NCBI GenBank assembly: GCA_019670725.1
Contig: AP024629.1
Span: forward strand, 2,976,001-3,040,000
From: Alphaproteobacteria bacterium SO-S41
GTDB lineage: Bacteria > Pseudomonadota > Alphaproteobacteria > Micropepsales > Micropepsaceae
DNA length: 64,000 nt
Direction: 5' to 3'
The notes under the pieces were generated by a model, which was not told where the DNA came from, ran no database searches, and worked only from the letters and a program-made list of their open reading frames with translations. Position 1 is the stretch's first letter, and each line of letters begins with the position of its first letter. A program made the translations under genes and the position numbers. This document shows positions 8,194 to 16,899 of this stretch, piece after piece.

Positions 8194-10017
8194 TTATTCG
8201 ACCGTCACGCTCTTCGCCAAATTGCGGGGCTGGTCAACGTCAGTGCCTTTTGCCAGCGCCGTGTAGTAAGCGAGCAGCTGGACCGGGACGGCCGAGACGA
8301 GGGGCGCGAAGACGGGGTCGCATTCGGGGATTTCGATGCGCATCCAGACATTGTCGCCGGCCAGTTCGTGGCCGCGCTTGTCGGAGATGAGCAGCACCTT
8401 GCCGCCGCGGGCCATCACCTCCTGCATGTTCGAGATGGTCTTCTCGAACAGCGCGTCGTGCGGGGCGATGACGATGACGGGGACGTTTTCGTCGATGAGG
8501 GCGATGGGGCCATGCTTCAACTCGCCGGCGGCATAGCCTTCGGCGTGGATATAGCTGATCTCCTTCAGCTTCAGCGCGCCTTCCATGGCGATCGGGTAGC
8601 TGAGGCCGCGCCCCATGAAGAGGACATCGCGCGCCTTGGCGATCTCCTGGGCGATGCTCGCGATGATCTCCTCCTGCTTCAATGCCTCGCCGATGAGGCG
8701 CGGCATTTCGAGCAGGCGGCGGGTCAGGCGGATTTCGGCATCGCGGGGGAGCACGCCGCGCGCACGGCCGGCGGCGATGGCGAGGCTGGCGAGGACGCCG
8801 AGCTGGCAGACGAACGCCTTGGTCGAGGCGACGCCGATCTCGGGGCCGGCATGGGTCGGGTAAACCGCGTCGCTTTCACGGGCCATCGAGCTTTCGGCGA
8901 CGTTGACGACGGAGGCGATCTTCTGCCCCGCCGCGCGGGCGTGCTTCAGCGCCGCCAGCGTGTCGGCGGTCTCGCCGGACTGCGAGACGAAGAGCGAGAC
9001 GCCGCCGGGGATCAGCACGGTGTCGCGATAGCGGAACTCGCTGGCGATGTCGGTGCCCGAGGGGAGCTGCGCCAGCTGCTCGAACCAGTATTGCGCGATG
9101 TTGGTGGCGATCGACGAGGTGCCGCAGGCGACCATGGTGAGCTTGGTCACCGCCGACCAGTCGATCGAGGATTTCGGCAGTGCGACGCTTTCAGTGACGC
9201 CGTTCACATAGGCGTGGACGGTGTGGCCGAGCACTTCGGGCTGCTCGTAGATTTCCTTCGCCATGAAGTGGCGGTGGTTGCCCTTGTCGACCAGCGCTGC
9301 ACCGGCCTGGGTCAGCACGATGGGACGTTCGACGCGGTTGTCCTTCACGTCGAAGATCGTCGCACCCGACCGGCGGAGAACGGCGAGATCGCCTTCCTCA
9401 AGATAGGTCACGCGGTTGGTGAAGGGCGCGAGCGCGAAGGCGTCGGAGCCGAAATACATTTCGCCGTCGCCATAGCCGACCGCGAGCGGGCTGCCCCGGC
9501 GGGTGCCGATCAGCAGATCCTCGTCGCCCCGGAACATGATGACCAGTGCGAAGGCGCCGTCGAAGCGCTTGACCGCGGCCTGCGCGGCGGCGACCGGGTC
9601 CATGCCGCGGCGAAGGTTTTCGGTGACGAGGTGGACGGTGACTTCGGTGTCGGTCTCGGTCGCGAAGACATGGCCCTTGGCGGTCAGCTCGTCGCGCAGC
9701 TCGCGGAAGTTCTCGATGATGCCGTTATGGACGACCGCGACGCTGTCCGACGCATGCGGGTGGGCGTTGTTCTCGGTCGGTGCGCCGTGGGTCGCCCAGC
9801 GGGTGTGGCCGATGCCGATGACGCCGGGCAGCGGGTCCTTGCCGAGAAGAGCGCCCAGATTGCGCAGCTTGCCCGGCGCGCGGCGACGATCGATCTGGCC
9901 GTCATGCAGGGTCGCGATGCCCGCGCTGTCATAGCCGCGATATTCCAGCCGCTTCAGCGCCTCGACGATGAGCGGAGCGGCTTCTTCATTCCCGATAATG
10001 CCGACGATGCCGCACAT
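8194..10017 (-). CDS. glmS: Glutamine--fructose-6-phosphate aminotransferase (isomerizing)
   Basis: 607-residue enzyme making glucosamine 6-phosphate, the entry to UDP-GlcNAc for peptidoglycan and lipopolysaccharide. The ATG at 10017 puts Cys2 (M-C-G-I-V-G) at the N-terminus, the nucleophile of the class II glutaminase domain (residues about 2-220); two SIS sugar-isomerase domains follow, with S-Q-S-G-E-T-A-D-T and the C-terminal D-Q-P-R-N-L-A-K-S-V-T-V-E. It starts 4 bases after the glmU stop, with AAGGA inside the end of glmU, so the two genes are one operon and probably translationally coupled. No glmS ribozyme leader is present, as expected for this phylum. Confidence 0.97.
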   Translation of the reverse strand: MCGIVGIIGNEEAAPLIVEALKRLEYRGYDSAGIATLHDGQIDRRRAPGKLRNLGALLGKDPLPGVIGIGHTRWATHGAPTENNAHPHASDSVAVVHNGIIENFRELRDELTAKGHVFATETDTEVTVHLVTENLRRGMDPVAAAQAAVKRFDGAFALVIMFRGDEDLLIGTRRGSPLAVGYGDGEMYFGSDAFALAPFTNRVTYLEEGDLAVLRRSGATIFDVKDNRVERPIVLTQAGAALVDKGNHRHFMAKEIYEQPEVLGHTVHAYVNGVTESVALPKSSIDWSAVTKLTMVACGTSSIATNIAQYWFEQLAQLPSGTDIASEFRYRDTVLIPGGVSLFVSQSGETADTLAALKHARAAGQKIASVVNVAESSMARESDAVYPTHAGPEIGVASTKAFVCQLGVLASLAIAAGRARGVLPRDAEIRLTRRLLEMPRLIGEALKQEEIIASIAQEIAKARDVLFMGRGLSYPIAMEGALKLKEISYIHAEGYAAGELKHGPIALIDENVPVIVIAPHDALFEKTISNMQEVMARGGKVLLISDKRGHELAGDNVWMRIEIPECDPVFAPLVSAVPVQLLAYYTALAKGTDVDQPRNLAKSVTVE

Positions 10018-10021
10018 GAGG

Positions 10022-11386
10022 TCAGTCCTTCTTGGCGGAGGCGGCCTTGCGGGCACGCATCATGGAGCGGAAGCGGGCGGCCCAGCCGGTCTTGTCGGTC
10101 TGGATAGCGCGCGTGAGGGCGAGCGCATCAGGCGCGACATTCTTGGTGATGACCGAGCCGGCGCCGACATTGGCGTTGTCGCCGATGGAGACCGGCGCGA
10201 CGAGCGAAGAGTTCGAGCCGATAAAGGCCCCTGCCCCGATCTCCGTCCGGTATTTGAAGAAGCCGTCGTAATTGCAGGTGATGGTGCCGGCGCCGATATT
10301 CGCGCCGGCGCCGACAGAGACATCGCCGAGATAGGTGAGGTGGTTCGCCTTGGCGCCCTTGTCGAGCTTGGCGGCCTTGGTCTCGACGAAGTTGCCGATA
10401 TGGACGTCCTCGCCGATCTCGCTGCCGGGGCGCAGGCGCGCGAAGGGGCCGATGACCGCGCCGGTCGCGATGGTGACGCCTTCGAGATGGCAGAACGGCT
10501 TGACGGTGACGCCGGCGGCGATGGTGACGCCGGACGCGATGACGACATTGGGGCCGATCGTCGTGCCCGCGCCGATTTCGGTATCGGCGGAAAAATAGAC
10601 GGTGGCGGGATCGGCCAGCGAGACGCCGGCCTTCATATGGGCGAGGCGCGCGCGCTTCTGGAAAACGGCTTCGGCCTCGGCGAGTTCGGCCTGGCTGTTG
10701 ACGCCCATCACGTCATCGACCGGCGCATCGAAGGCAACGGCCTTCAGCCCCTTGGCCCGCGCGCCGGCGACGATGTCGGTCAGGTAGAATTCGCCCTGCG
10801 CGTTGTCGTTGGCGAGCCCCGCCAACAGCTCGCGCAGCAGCACCGCGTCGAGCACGAAACCGCCGGCATTGCAGAAGCGCACCGCGCGCTCGGTGTAGCT
10901 CGCATCCTTCGCCTCGACGATGCGCAGGAGGAATTTGTTGTCGGGATCGAGGATCAGCCGGCCGTACTGGCCGGGATCGAGCGGCGTGAAGCCGAGCAGC
11001 GCCAGCGCATGCGGGCCCTTGGCGGCGATGAGGCCTGCGAGGGTTTCGGGCGTCAGCAGCGGGGTGTCGCCGTAGAGGATGAGGACGTCGCCGCTGAACC
11101 CTTCCAGCGCCGGCAGCGCGCATTGGGCGGCGTGGCCGGTGCCTTTGGGCGGATCCTGGATCGCATTTACCGCGCCGCGCGCCTGGACGAAGGCGGCGAC
11201 GGAGGGCTGCGCCGGGCCGGTCACCACGACGACCCGCTCCGGCGCCAGTGACGCCACGGCATCGAGGATCGCGCCCAGAATGGGTCGACCGCCGACGGGG
11301 TGCAGCACCTTGGGCAGCGGCGATTTCATGCGGGTGCCCTGGCCGGCGGCCAGGACGATCACGGCAATGGGATGGGACGAGGTCAA
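10022..11386 (-). CDS. glmU: Bifunctional N-acetylglucosamine-1-phosphate uridyltransferase / glucosamine-1-phosphate acetyltransferase
   Basis: 454-residue cytoplasmic enzyme that acetylates glucosamine 1-phosphate and then uridylates it to UDP-GlcNAc. The N-terminal nucleotidyltransferase domain has L-A-A-G-Q-G-T-R-M-K-S-x-L-P-K; the C-terminal half is a left-handed beta helix of imperfect hexapeptides (I-G-x-G-x-x-I, V-G-A-G-A-N-I-G-A-G-T-I). The start is taken as TTG at 11386 (M-T-S-S-H-P-I-A-V), because no ATG or GTG gives a sensible N-terminus and the 31 residues encoded upstream are not typical of the family. Forms an operon with glmS. Confidence 0.93.
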   Translation of the reverse strand: MTSSHPIAVIVLAAGQGTRMKSPLPKVLHPVGGRPILGAILDAVASLAPERVVVVTGPAQPSVAAFVQARGAVNAIQDPPKGTGHAAQCALPALEGFSGDVLILYGDTPLLTPETLAGLIAAKGPHALALLGFTPLDPGQYGRLILDPDNKFLLRIVEAKDASYTERAVRFCNAGGFVLDAVLLRELLAGLANDNAQGEFYLTDIVAGARAKGLKAVAFDAPVDDVMGVNSQAELAEAEAVFQKRARLAHMKAGVSLADPATVYFSADTEIGAGTTIGPNVVIASGVTIAAGVTVKPFCHLEGVTIATGAVIGPFARLRPGSEIGEDVHIGNFVETKAAKLDKGAKANHLTYLGDVSVGAGANIGAGTITCNYDGFFKYRTEIGAGAFIGSNSSLVAPVSIGDNANVGAGSVITKNVAPDALALTRAIQTDKTGWAARFRSMMRARKAASAKKD

Positions 11387-11555
11387 ATCAGGCCAACTTT
11401 CATGCGCCGGATACCCTAGGTCCGCGCGTGTAAAGAACTGACAAATTGTTTCTCGTCGTGAAGTGTAGCTTTCTAACAATCCAGTTGATGCACTGCAGCG
11501 TAGGATGGCCTATCTCAGCTAAGCCGTTCAATTCACAACGAAATACGTGAAATAC

Positions 11556-12098
11556 ATGGAATCTTTACCACGTTCCCACACCTCGCCGACAGTTAGCCAG
11601 CAGGCCGCCGCGCCGCCCTTCGCCCTCGAGACATTCTTTCCCGGCCGAGTCGTAGCGGCAGGGTATTTCATGTCACGCTTCCGCAAGGTGAAGCGCGGCG
11701 TCAGCGTCTTCGTCGAAGGCAAATGGGACGGCGAAACATTGGTCGTTTCGCAGGACATCGCCTTCCATGACGGCGGCCGGGACAGCGAGACCTGGCGCTA
11801 CAAGCGGCTCGGCGACCGGGTCTATGAAGGACGGCGCGAAGGGTTCGCCGAGACCTCCATCCTCTATCCCGACGAAGACGGGCTGCATCGCGACTATTTC
11901 GGCATCATGCGCAGCGGGCCGTTCCGCGGCATGCGGGTGCGGTACCGTTACGTCATGTCGCTCGACGGCGACGGCACGCTGAACTATCGCGGCGTGGTGA
12001 CGAAATGGGGCATCCGCCTCGGCATGGTCGCGGTCAGGGCGATGCCCGACGCCGTGCCGGCCGCGTTGCTGCCGACCGGAATCTCCATCGCCGCCTGA
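11556..12098 (+). CDS. DUF3833-like protein
   Basis: 180-residue protein, probably from an ATG at 11556; a GTG three codons earlier is equally possible since neither has a clear ribosome binding site. The pattern fits DUF3833: L-E-T-F-F-P-G-R near the start, A-G-Y-F-M-S-R-F, F-V-E-G-K-W-D-G-E-T-L, a D-G-G-R-D-S-E-T-W strand, and a Y-R-Y-V ... W-G-I-R-L-G-M-V-A C-terminal part. Unlike many family members it has no lipobox. Function unknown. It is divergent from glmU across a 170-base gap. Confidence 0.6.
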   Translation: MESLPRSHTSPTVSQQAAAPPFALETFFPGRVVAAGYFMSRFRKVKRGVSVFVEGKWDGETLVVSQDIAFHDGGRDSETWRYKRLGDRVYEGRREGFAETSILYPDEDGLHRDYFGIMRSGPFRGMRVRYRYVMSLDGDGTLNYRGVVTKWGIRLGMVAVRAMPDAVPAALLPTGISIAA

Positions 12099-12139
12099 CG
12101 CCGGTTTCGCGCGCGGGCAAAGCGCGCTAGACCGCCGCC

Positions 12140-12817
12140 ATGCAGAAACTCTCGCTTGTCTTCGATCTCGACGGGACGCTGGTCGACACCGCGCCCGATC
12201 TGTCCGGCGCCATGAATGCCGTGCTGCGCGCCCATGGCCGGGTCGCGGTGCCCGACGCCGATGTCCGCCACATGGTGGGACGCGGTGCGCGGGCGCTTCT
12301 GGAGCGCGGCTTCGCGGCGACCGGCGCCGCCGCCTCGACCGAGGCGCTGGACGGTTATTTCGACGAATTCATCGCCTATTACGGCGCGCATATCGCGGAT
12401 GGATCGGTGCCATTTGCCGGGGCGCGCGAAGCGCTGGCGCGGTTTCAGGCCGAGGGGCACAGCCTTGCCATCTGCACCAACAAGCCGGAAGCCCTCAGCC
12501 GGAATCTGCTGGACGCGCTGGACCTGACGCGGTTCTTCGGGACGATCGTCGGCGCCGATACGCTGCCGACGCGCAAACCCGATCCGCTGGTGCTGCTGAA
12601 GACGATCGAGCTGATGGGCGGCGATCCCAAACGTGCCGTGATGATCGGCGACAGCGAGGTCGATGCCGAAACGGCGCGCATGGCGGGCGTGAAGCTGGTG
12701 ATCTTCACCTTCGGCTATTCGGCCTTCGATCCCGCGACCTTCGGGGCGAATGCGCTGATTCACGGCTATGACGAGCTGCCCGGTGCGCTGGCGCAAATCG
12801 CGGCGACAATGGGCTGA
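12140..12817 (+). CDS. gph: Phosphoglycolate phosphatase (HAD superfamily)
   Basis: 225-residue HAD hydrolase. Motif I is F-D9-L-D11-G-T-L-V-D-T with nucleophile Asp9 and acid Asp11; motif II is the I-C-T-N-K region; motif III Lys is in T-R-K-P-D-P; motif IV is G-D-S-E-V-D. The D-L-S-G-A-M-N start of the cap and the T-L-P-T-R-K-P segment match Gph, which clears 2-phosphoglycolate from DNA repair or oxygenase side reactions. Related HAD phosphatases for other small phosphates cannot be excluded. Confidence 0.88.
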   Translation: MQKLSLVFDLDGTLVDTAPDLSGAMNAVLRAHGRVAVPDADVRHMVGRGARALLERGFAATGAAASTEALDGYFDEFIAYYGAHIADGSVPFAGAREALARFQAEGHSLAICTNKPEALSRNLLDALDLTRFFGTIVGADTLPTRKPDPLVLLKTIELMGGDPKRAVMIGDSEVDAETARMAGVKLVIFTFGYSAFDPATFGANALIHGYDELPGALAQIAATMG

Positions 12818-12829
12818 CGCGGCAGGAAA

Positions 12830-12904
12830 TGGTGGGCGATACTGGGATTGAACCAGTGACCCCTCCCGTGTGAAGGGAGTGCTCTCCCGCTGAGCTAATC
12901 GCCC
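12830..12904 (-). tRNA. tRNA-Val (anticodon CAC)
   Basis: Folds as a full cloverleaf on the minus strand. Acceptor stem GGGCGAT/ATCGCCC, D arm GCTC...GAGC, anticodon arm CTCCC-TTCACAC-GGGAG giving anticodon CAC, T arm ACTGG-TTCAATC-CCAGT, discriminator A, and CCA encoded in the DNA at 12830-12832. It follows gph in convergent orientation. Confidence 0.97.
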
Positions 12905-13046
12905 TGCCGCAGTGAGGCGCGCGGTTTAGGCGGTTGCCCGCGCCGGTGTCAAGCTGGCCCGATCCAGTGTGTGACAGGCGTGCTTGAACGCCGGGCGCGC
13001 AAGGGCCATTTCCGTCGGACCGGATTTTCACCGGTGAGGAGATGCC

Positions 13047-13352
13047 ATGAGCACCCCGACCCAGCCTGCCGACCTGCAGCCCGCGCGTCCCACGCGCGGC
13101 GCCTATCCGTTCAAGCGGCTGCTGTTCAGCGTGCTGTTCCTCGGCCTGTTGTGGCTGAGCCTGTGGGCGATCTTCTTCATCGCGGTCGCGCAGTTCGTGC
13201 TGCGCATCTTCGACGCCGATGCGAGCGACGACCTGCGCGCGTTCGGCGGACGGCTCGGGCGCTACATGGGCGAGATGGCGGCCTATGTCTCGTTCGCACG
13301 TGAGGAAGCGCCCTTCCCGTTCGCGCGCTTCCCCGACGCGAAGCCGGACTGA
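13047..13352 (+). CDS. DUF4389 membrane protein
   Basis: 101-residue protein with a polar N-terminus, one long hydrophobic region around residues 26-56 (one or two helices) and a C-terminal motif typical of DUF4389: Q-F-V-L-R-I-F, L-R-A-F-G-G-R-L-G-R-Y, and E-E-A-P-F-P-F-A-R-F-P. The family has unknown function. The ATG has a strong GAGGAG upstream. It stands alone between tRNA-Val and the transglutaminase-like gene. Confidence 0.8.
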   Translation: MSTPTQPADLQPARPTRGAYPFKRLLFSVLFLGLLWLSLWAIFFIAVAQFVLRIFDADASDDLRAFGGRLGRYMGEMAAYVSFAREEAPFPFARFPDAKPD

Positions 13353-13579
13353 CGCACGCTGAACAAGTAGTAGCCAGCGAGGCGAACGGCGCGTAGCCTT
13401 CGCGCCAATGGCTCATCCCGGAACCTTAACGGCGCCGACGCGTTTCCCTCGCGCCGGTGCCTGCGCGTCCGGCCTCCCACATCGCGAGCCAGGATTCCGA
13501 CATGCTTCTCGTCCCGGACGGTATCGACACGTCTTCTGCCGCCGCCGTTCCCGCCAACCGGATTGTTGAGGCACGACCC

Positions 13580-14443
13580 ATGCGGCTGAGGCTCGGTTGT
13601 GAACTGACCTACTGGTTCCCGCAGGAAACACCGCTGATCGCGCTGCTCAACATCCATCACTCGCGGTTCGGCGATCTGGAGAAGCCCGATCACCTCATCA
13701 CCTTCCCCGCCGTGCCGATCCAGAGCTATCGCGACATATACGGCAACTGGTGCTGCCGCCTGACGGCGCCTGCGGGCGACTTCAAGCTGGGCACCGATTG
13801 CGTCATCCGCGATCCCGGGGCTCCGGATATGTTCGATCTCAGCGCCGAGCAGCATCGGATCGAGGATTTGCCCGACGATGCGCTGGGCTGGCTGTTGCCC
13901 AGCCGCTATTGCGATACGGACACGCTGATCGGCACGGCGATCGAGCTGTTCGGCAACACGCCGCCAGACGGGCGGCGAGTGCAGGCGATCTGCGATTTCG
14001 TGAACTCGCACCTCGTCTTCAACTACAAGCTGGCGCGCCCGACCCGCACCGCGGCCGAGGCCCATGCCGAACGCAGCGGCGTCTGCCGCGACTTCACCCA
14101 TCTGGCGATCGCTTTCTGCCGCGCGATGAACATCCCGGCGATGTACTGCTCGGGCTATATCAGCGACGTGAACCAGGCGCCGCCCTATGCGAGCCAGGAC
14201 TTCTGCGCGTGGATGCGGGTCTATCTCGGCGGCGCGTGGCGCGACTACGATCCGCGCAACAACCGGCCGATGACGGGGCGCGTGCTCTGCACCACCGGGC
14301 GCGATGCAGCCGACACGCCGCTGATCCACTCGTTCGGCTGGGGCGCGCTCAACGGCTTCAAGGTGTGGGCGGAAGAGGTCGGCGGCGACCCTGCCCAGGC
14401 CCAGGCGCCCGAGGAAAGCGTCGCGGGCAATCCGCTGCGCTAG
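13580..14443 (+). CDS. Transglutaminase-like family protein with altered catalytic triad
   Basis: 287-residue protein starting M-R-L-R-L-G-C-E-L-T-Y, the usual N-terminus of a proteobacterial transglutaminase-like family; a reading from 13457 adds 41 unconserved residues. The papain-like core shows nucleophile Cys169 in G-V-C-R-D-F-T-H and Asp224 in Y-D-P-R-N-N. The expected catalytic His of the (D/M)-F-H-A-W motif is replaced by Cys209 in Q-D-F-C-A-W; the codon is TGC. Members with the full triad are thought to be cytoplasmic peptidases or amidases, often in uncharacterised operons. Here activity may be lost or changed. GAGG lies 8 bases before the ATG. Its stop codon overlaps the stop of the convergent GNAT gene. 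Confidence 0.8.
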   Translation: MRLRLGCELTYWFPQETPLIALLNIHHSRFGDLEKPDHLITFPAVPIQSYRDIYGNWCCRLTAPAGDFKLGTDCVIRDPGAPDMFDLSAEQHRIEDLPDDALGWLLPSRYCDTDTLIGTAIELFGNTPPDGRRVQAICDFVNSHLVFNYKLARPTRTAAEAHAERSGVCRDFTHLAIAFCRAMNIPAMYCSGYISDVNQAPPYASQDFCAWMRVYLGGAWRDYDPRNNRPMTGRVLCTTGRDAADTPLIHSFGWGALNGFKVWAEEVGGDPAQAQAPEESVAGNPLR

Positions 14444-15036
14444 TCGCCGAGGCGAGCGTCGAGGCCGGCTTTCACGCGCGGCCAGTCTGCCGGCAGGATG
14501 CTGAACCAGACCGAGCTGCGGATATGGCCGTCCGGGAGGATCATGTGGTCGCGATGTAGCCCCTCCTCCACCGCGCCAAGCTTCTTCATCGCCGACCAGG
14601 AGCGGGCATTGCGCTGGTCGAGTTTGAACTCGACGCGGTTCCACTTCAGCGTCTCCAGTACATGGCCGATCAGCAGCCGCTTGGCGGCGGGGTTGGCGAG
14701 GCCGCCCTGGAAAGGCTTGGCGTACCAGGTGGAGCCGATCTCCAGCCGCTTGTTGGCGGGATTGATCGCCAGATAATTCGAAGCACCGGCGAGCGCGCCG
14801 CTTGTCACATCGTGGACCGCGAAGGCGCAGTCGCGGCCAGCTTCGGTCTCGGCGAGGTAGTGGTCGAAATAGCGGTCGAAGGTTCTGTTGTACTGGTTCA
14901 ACCCGTGGAACCGCCACAGATCGGGGTCGTTTCCAGCTTCGCGCAGCGGCTCGCGGTGCCGTTCGGCAAACGGCTCAAGCCGGACGAAGCGGTCTTCGAG
15001 GACGACGGGGGTGATAAGCGCGGCCATGATCGCCAT
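14440..15036 (-). CDS. GNAT family N-acetyltransferase (RimJ/RimL-like)
   Basis: 198-residue acetyltransferase of the Acetyltransf_3 kind. It begins with V-L-E-D-R-F-V-R-L-E-P, has the central I-G-S-T-W-Y strand, and ends with the R-N-A-R-S-W-S-A-M-K-K-L-G-A-V-E-E-G segment and a final R-D-H-M-I-L-P-D-G-H strand, as in RimL-like protein or small-molecule acetylators. The acetyl-CoA pyrophosphate loop is probably Q-G-G-L-A-N-P-A-A-K. Two in-frame ATGs (15036 and 15027) are close together. The substrate cannot be inferred. The last four bases overlap the convergent transglutaminase-like gene (CTAG). Confidence 0.85.
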   Translation of the reverse strand: MAIMAALITPVVLEDRFVRLEPFAERHREPLREAGNDPDLWRFHGLNQYNRTFDRYFDHYLAETEAGRDCAFAVHDVTSGALAGASNYLAINPANKRLEIGSTWYAKPFQGGLANPAAKRLLIGHVLETLKWNRVEFKLDQRNARSWSAMKKLGAVEEGLHRDHMILPDGHIRSSVWFSILPADWPRVKAGLDARLGD

Positions 15037-15131
15037 CTATCACGCGGCGGACGCGCCGCCGAGACGTGCATGACAAATTTGAGAGATTTGCGCCCCTTGT
15101 TCCTTCACCAGACTCTGGCAAATGTGACGCC

Positions 15132-15776
15132 ATGCACGGTCGCCTGATCACCCGCGGCGAATATATCGCCGACATCGCGGTCCACATCGCGGGGATAGCC
15201 TTTGCGGTGGCCGGCGGCGCGGTGCTGATCGTGGTCGCGAGCCTGATGGGCCGCGCGACGCCGATCGTCACCGCCTCGATCTACACGCTCGGCCTGCTGC
15301 TGATGCTGACCTGCTCGGCGATCTACAACAGCGCGCGGCCCGAGAATCCGCATTCCTGGCTGCGCCGGATGGATCACGCAGCGATCTTCATCATGATCGC
15401 GGGATCGTGCACGCCCTTCGCGCTGCAGGGCGCGCCGGGCTGGCGGATCGTCTCGCTGGTGCTGCTGTGGACCGTCGCGCTCAGCGCGGCGGGCATCAAG
15501 CTGTTCCTGCCGGGGCGTTTCGACCGGTCGATGCTGTGGCTCTATCTCGCGCTCGGCTGGGGCGGCGCCGCCATCATGGGCGCGCAGATCGCCAACCTGC
15601 CGATGGGTCCGGCGATCTTGCTGGCGCTGGGCGGCGTGCTCTACAGCGTGGGCGTCATCTTCCACGTCTGGGACTCGCTGAAGTTCCAGAATGTCGTGTG
15701 GCACGGCTTCGTGCTGGCCGCCGCGGTCTGCCATTACGGCGCGATCATGGGCGGCGTGGTGCTGGCGGCGGACTAG
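15132..15776 (+). CDS. Hemolysin III (HlyIII/PAQR) family membrane protein
   Basis: 214-residue integral membrane protein with seven predicted helices. Family signatures are I-T-R-G-E-Y-I-A at the start, R-R-M-D-H-A-A-I-F-I-M-I-A-G-S-C-T-P-F, and the C-terminal W-H-G-F-V-L-A-A-A-V-C-H-Y with two His zinc ligands. The first ligand motif, usually S-x-x-Y-H, reads S-A-I-Y-N here. Relatives are distant homologues of adiponectin receptors with presumed metal-dependent hydrolase activity; the haemolysin name is historical. The ATG at 15132 is preferred to a GTG at 15066 because the extra residues are unlike the family. Confidence 0.88.
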   Translation: MHGRLITRGEYIADIAVHIAGIAFAVAGGAVLIVVASLMGRATPIVTASIYTLGLLLMLTCSAIYNSARPENPHSWLRRMDHAAIFIMIAGSCTPFALQGAPGWRIVSLVLLWTVALSAAGIKLFLPGRFDRSMLWLYLALGWGGAAIMGAQIANLPMGPAILLALGGVLYSVGVIFHVWDSLKFQNVVWHGFVLAAAVCHYGAIMGGVVLAAD

Positions 15777-15779
15777 CCG

Positions 15780-16859
15780 CTATTTCGCCGCCGCCGCAGT
15801 CTGCTGCTTCGGCTTCGACCACACCTTGCCTTCGATGAAGGCCTGGCGGTCGAATTCGTAGCCCGAGGGCAGCTTGCCGTTGGTGCGGTCGATGAAGGCG
15901 AGGACGTCGTTCCAGACGACCTGGCGCTGCAGGTCGCGCATCAGCAGGTGATAGCCGTTCGGGTAGAGCGCGATGCGCGGCGCGGGATTCAGCTTCTCGA
16001 CCAGTTTCTGGATCGGCCAGCGCGGGACGATCTCGTCGCGCTCGCCATAGAGCAGCAGGATCGGCGCCTGCACCTTACCGGCGCCGAGGATCGCCTTGTC
16101 CATCAGGCCGACGAGGCCATAGACGGCGTCGGTACGGGTCGGCTTGATCACCAGCGGGTCGCGCCCAAGGTCGCGCAGCGCGTCGATATTGTCGGACGGA
16201 TGGATGGTGAGGCCGCTGCCCGTGACCTTCTTGGCCGGCAGGACATGGCTGACGATCCAGAGCGCCGAGCGGTACCAGAAATTCATCGTCGACCAGCCCC
16301 ACACGGCCGGCGCGACGAGGATGACGCCATCGGCCTGCGGCGCGTTCGGCTGGGTGAGGCCCGCGAGCACGACGGCGCCGCCCATGCTTTCGCCGAGCAA
16401 ATAGAGGGGAACGCCCGGATTGCGGGCGCGAATGTCGGCGGTGAAATCACGGAAGTCGGCGAGCATGGCCGCGTCGCCCGCCCAAAGGCCGGTATTGGGT
16501 GAGCGGCCAAAGCCGCGCTGGTCGAGCGCGTAGGTGGAGATGCCTTTCTCCTGCCAATAGGCGGCGGGGCCGCGGATGAAGCCCGCATAGTCGTTCATGC
16601 CGTGAAAGGCGACGATGACGGCGCGGGGCTTCTCGGCCACCCATTGCGAGACGCCGAGCTGCTGGCCGTCGCGCGCGACGAAGCGCTCTTCGCCGTTATC
16701 GGCCAGCGCGAGACGCGGCGCGGTGATGTCGGGACCGGCGCCGACGACGAGCGGCGTGCAGCCGGCCGCGGCGAGGGAGATCGCGAGCGCCGACTGCGCC
16801 AGCAGCACACGAAGACGGAAGATGCTCAACGCGGGCGAATCCTTACTCAGCCTGATCAA
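15780..16859 (-). CDS. Alpha/beta hydrolase, monoacylglycerol-lipase-like, possible lipoprotein
   Basis: 359-residue serine hydrolase. Residues 15-34 are a hydrophobic leader ending L-A-A-A-G-C34, a possible though imperfect lipobox that would tether it to the envelope. The core has the oxyanion H-G-M-N-D-Y, nucleophile Ser158 in G-E-S-M-G-G, an acid in Y-G-E-R-D-E-I-V, and catalytic His in Y-P-N-G-Y-H-L-L. The R-G-F-G-R-S segment and overall order match the lysophospholipase (PldB/MGLL-like) family. It ends 4 bases from the convergent hemolysin III gene. Confidence 0.85.
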   Translation of the reverse strand: MIRLSKDSPALSIFRLRVLLAQSALAISLAAAGCTPLVVGAGPDITAPRLALADNGEERFVARDGQQLGVSQWVAEKPRAVIVAFHGMNDYAGFIRGPAAYWQEKGISTYALDQRGFGRSPNTGLWAGDAAMLADFRDFTADIRARNPGVPLYLLGESMGGAVVLAGLTQPNAPQADGVILVAPAVWGWSTMNFWYRSALWIVSHVLPAKKVTGSGLTIHPSDNIDALRDLGRDPLVIKPTRTDAVYGLVGLMDKAILGAGKVQAPILLLYGERDEIVPRWPIQKLVEKLNPAPRIALYPNGYHLLMRDLQRQVVWNDVLAFIDRTNGKLPSGYEFDRQAFIEGKVWSKPKQQTAAAAK

Positions 16860-16899
16860 AACGGCGCGTCATTAAACGCCCAATTGCGGCGTGCATATG

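Noticed and set aside
10018-10021. glmS ribozyme or leader before glmS
   Set aside because: glmS begins 4 bases after glmU, leaving no room for a ribozyme; coupling with glmU explains expression.
8368-10107. 579-codon plus-strand frame over glmS
   Set aside because: Reverse-frame shadow of glmS; product is Asp/Gly/Arg-biased without a domain.
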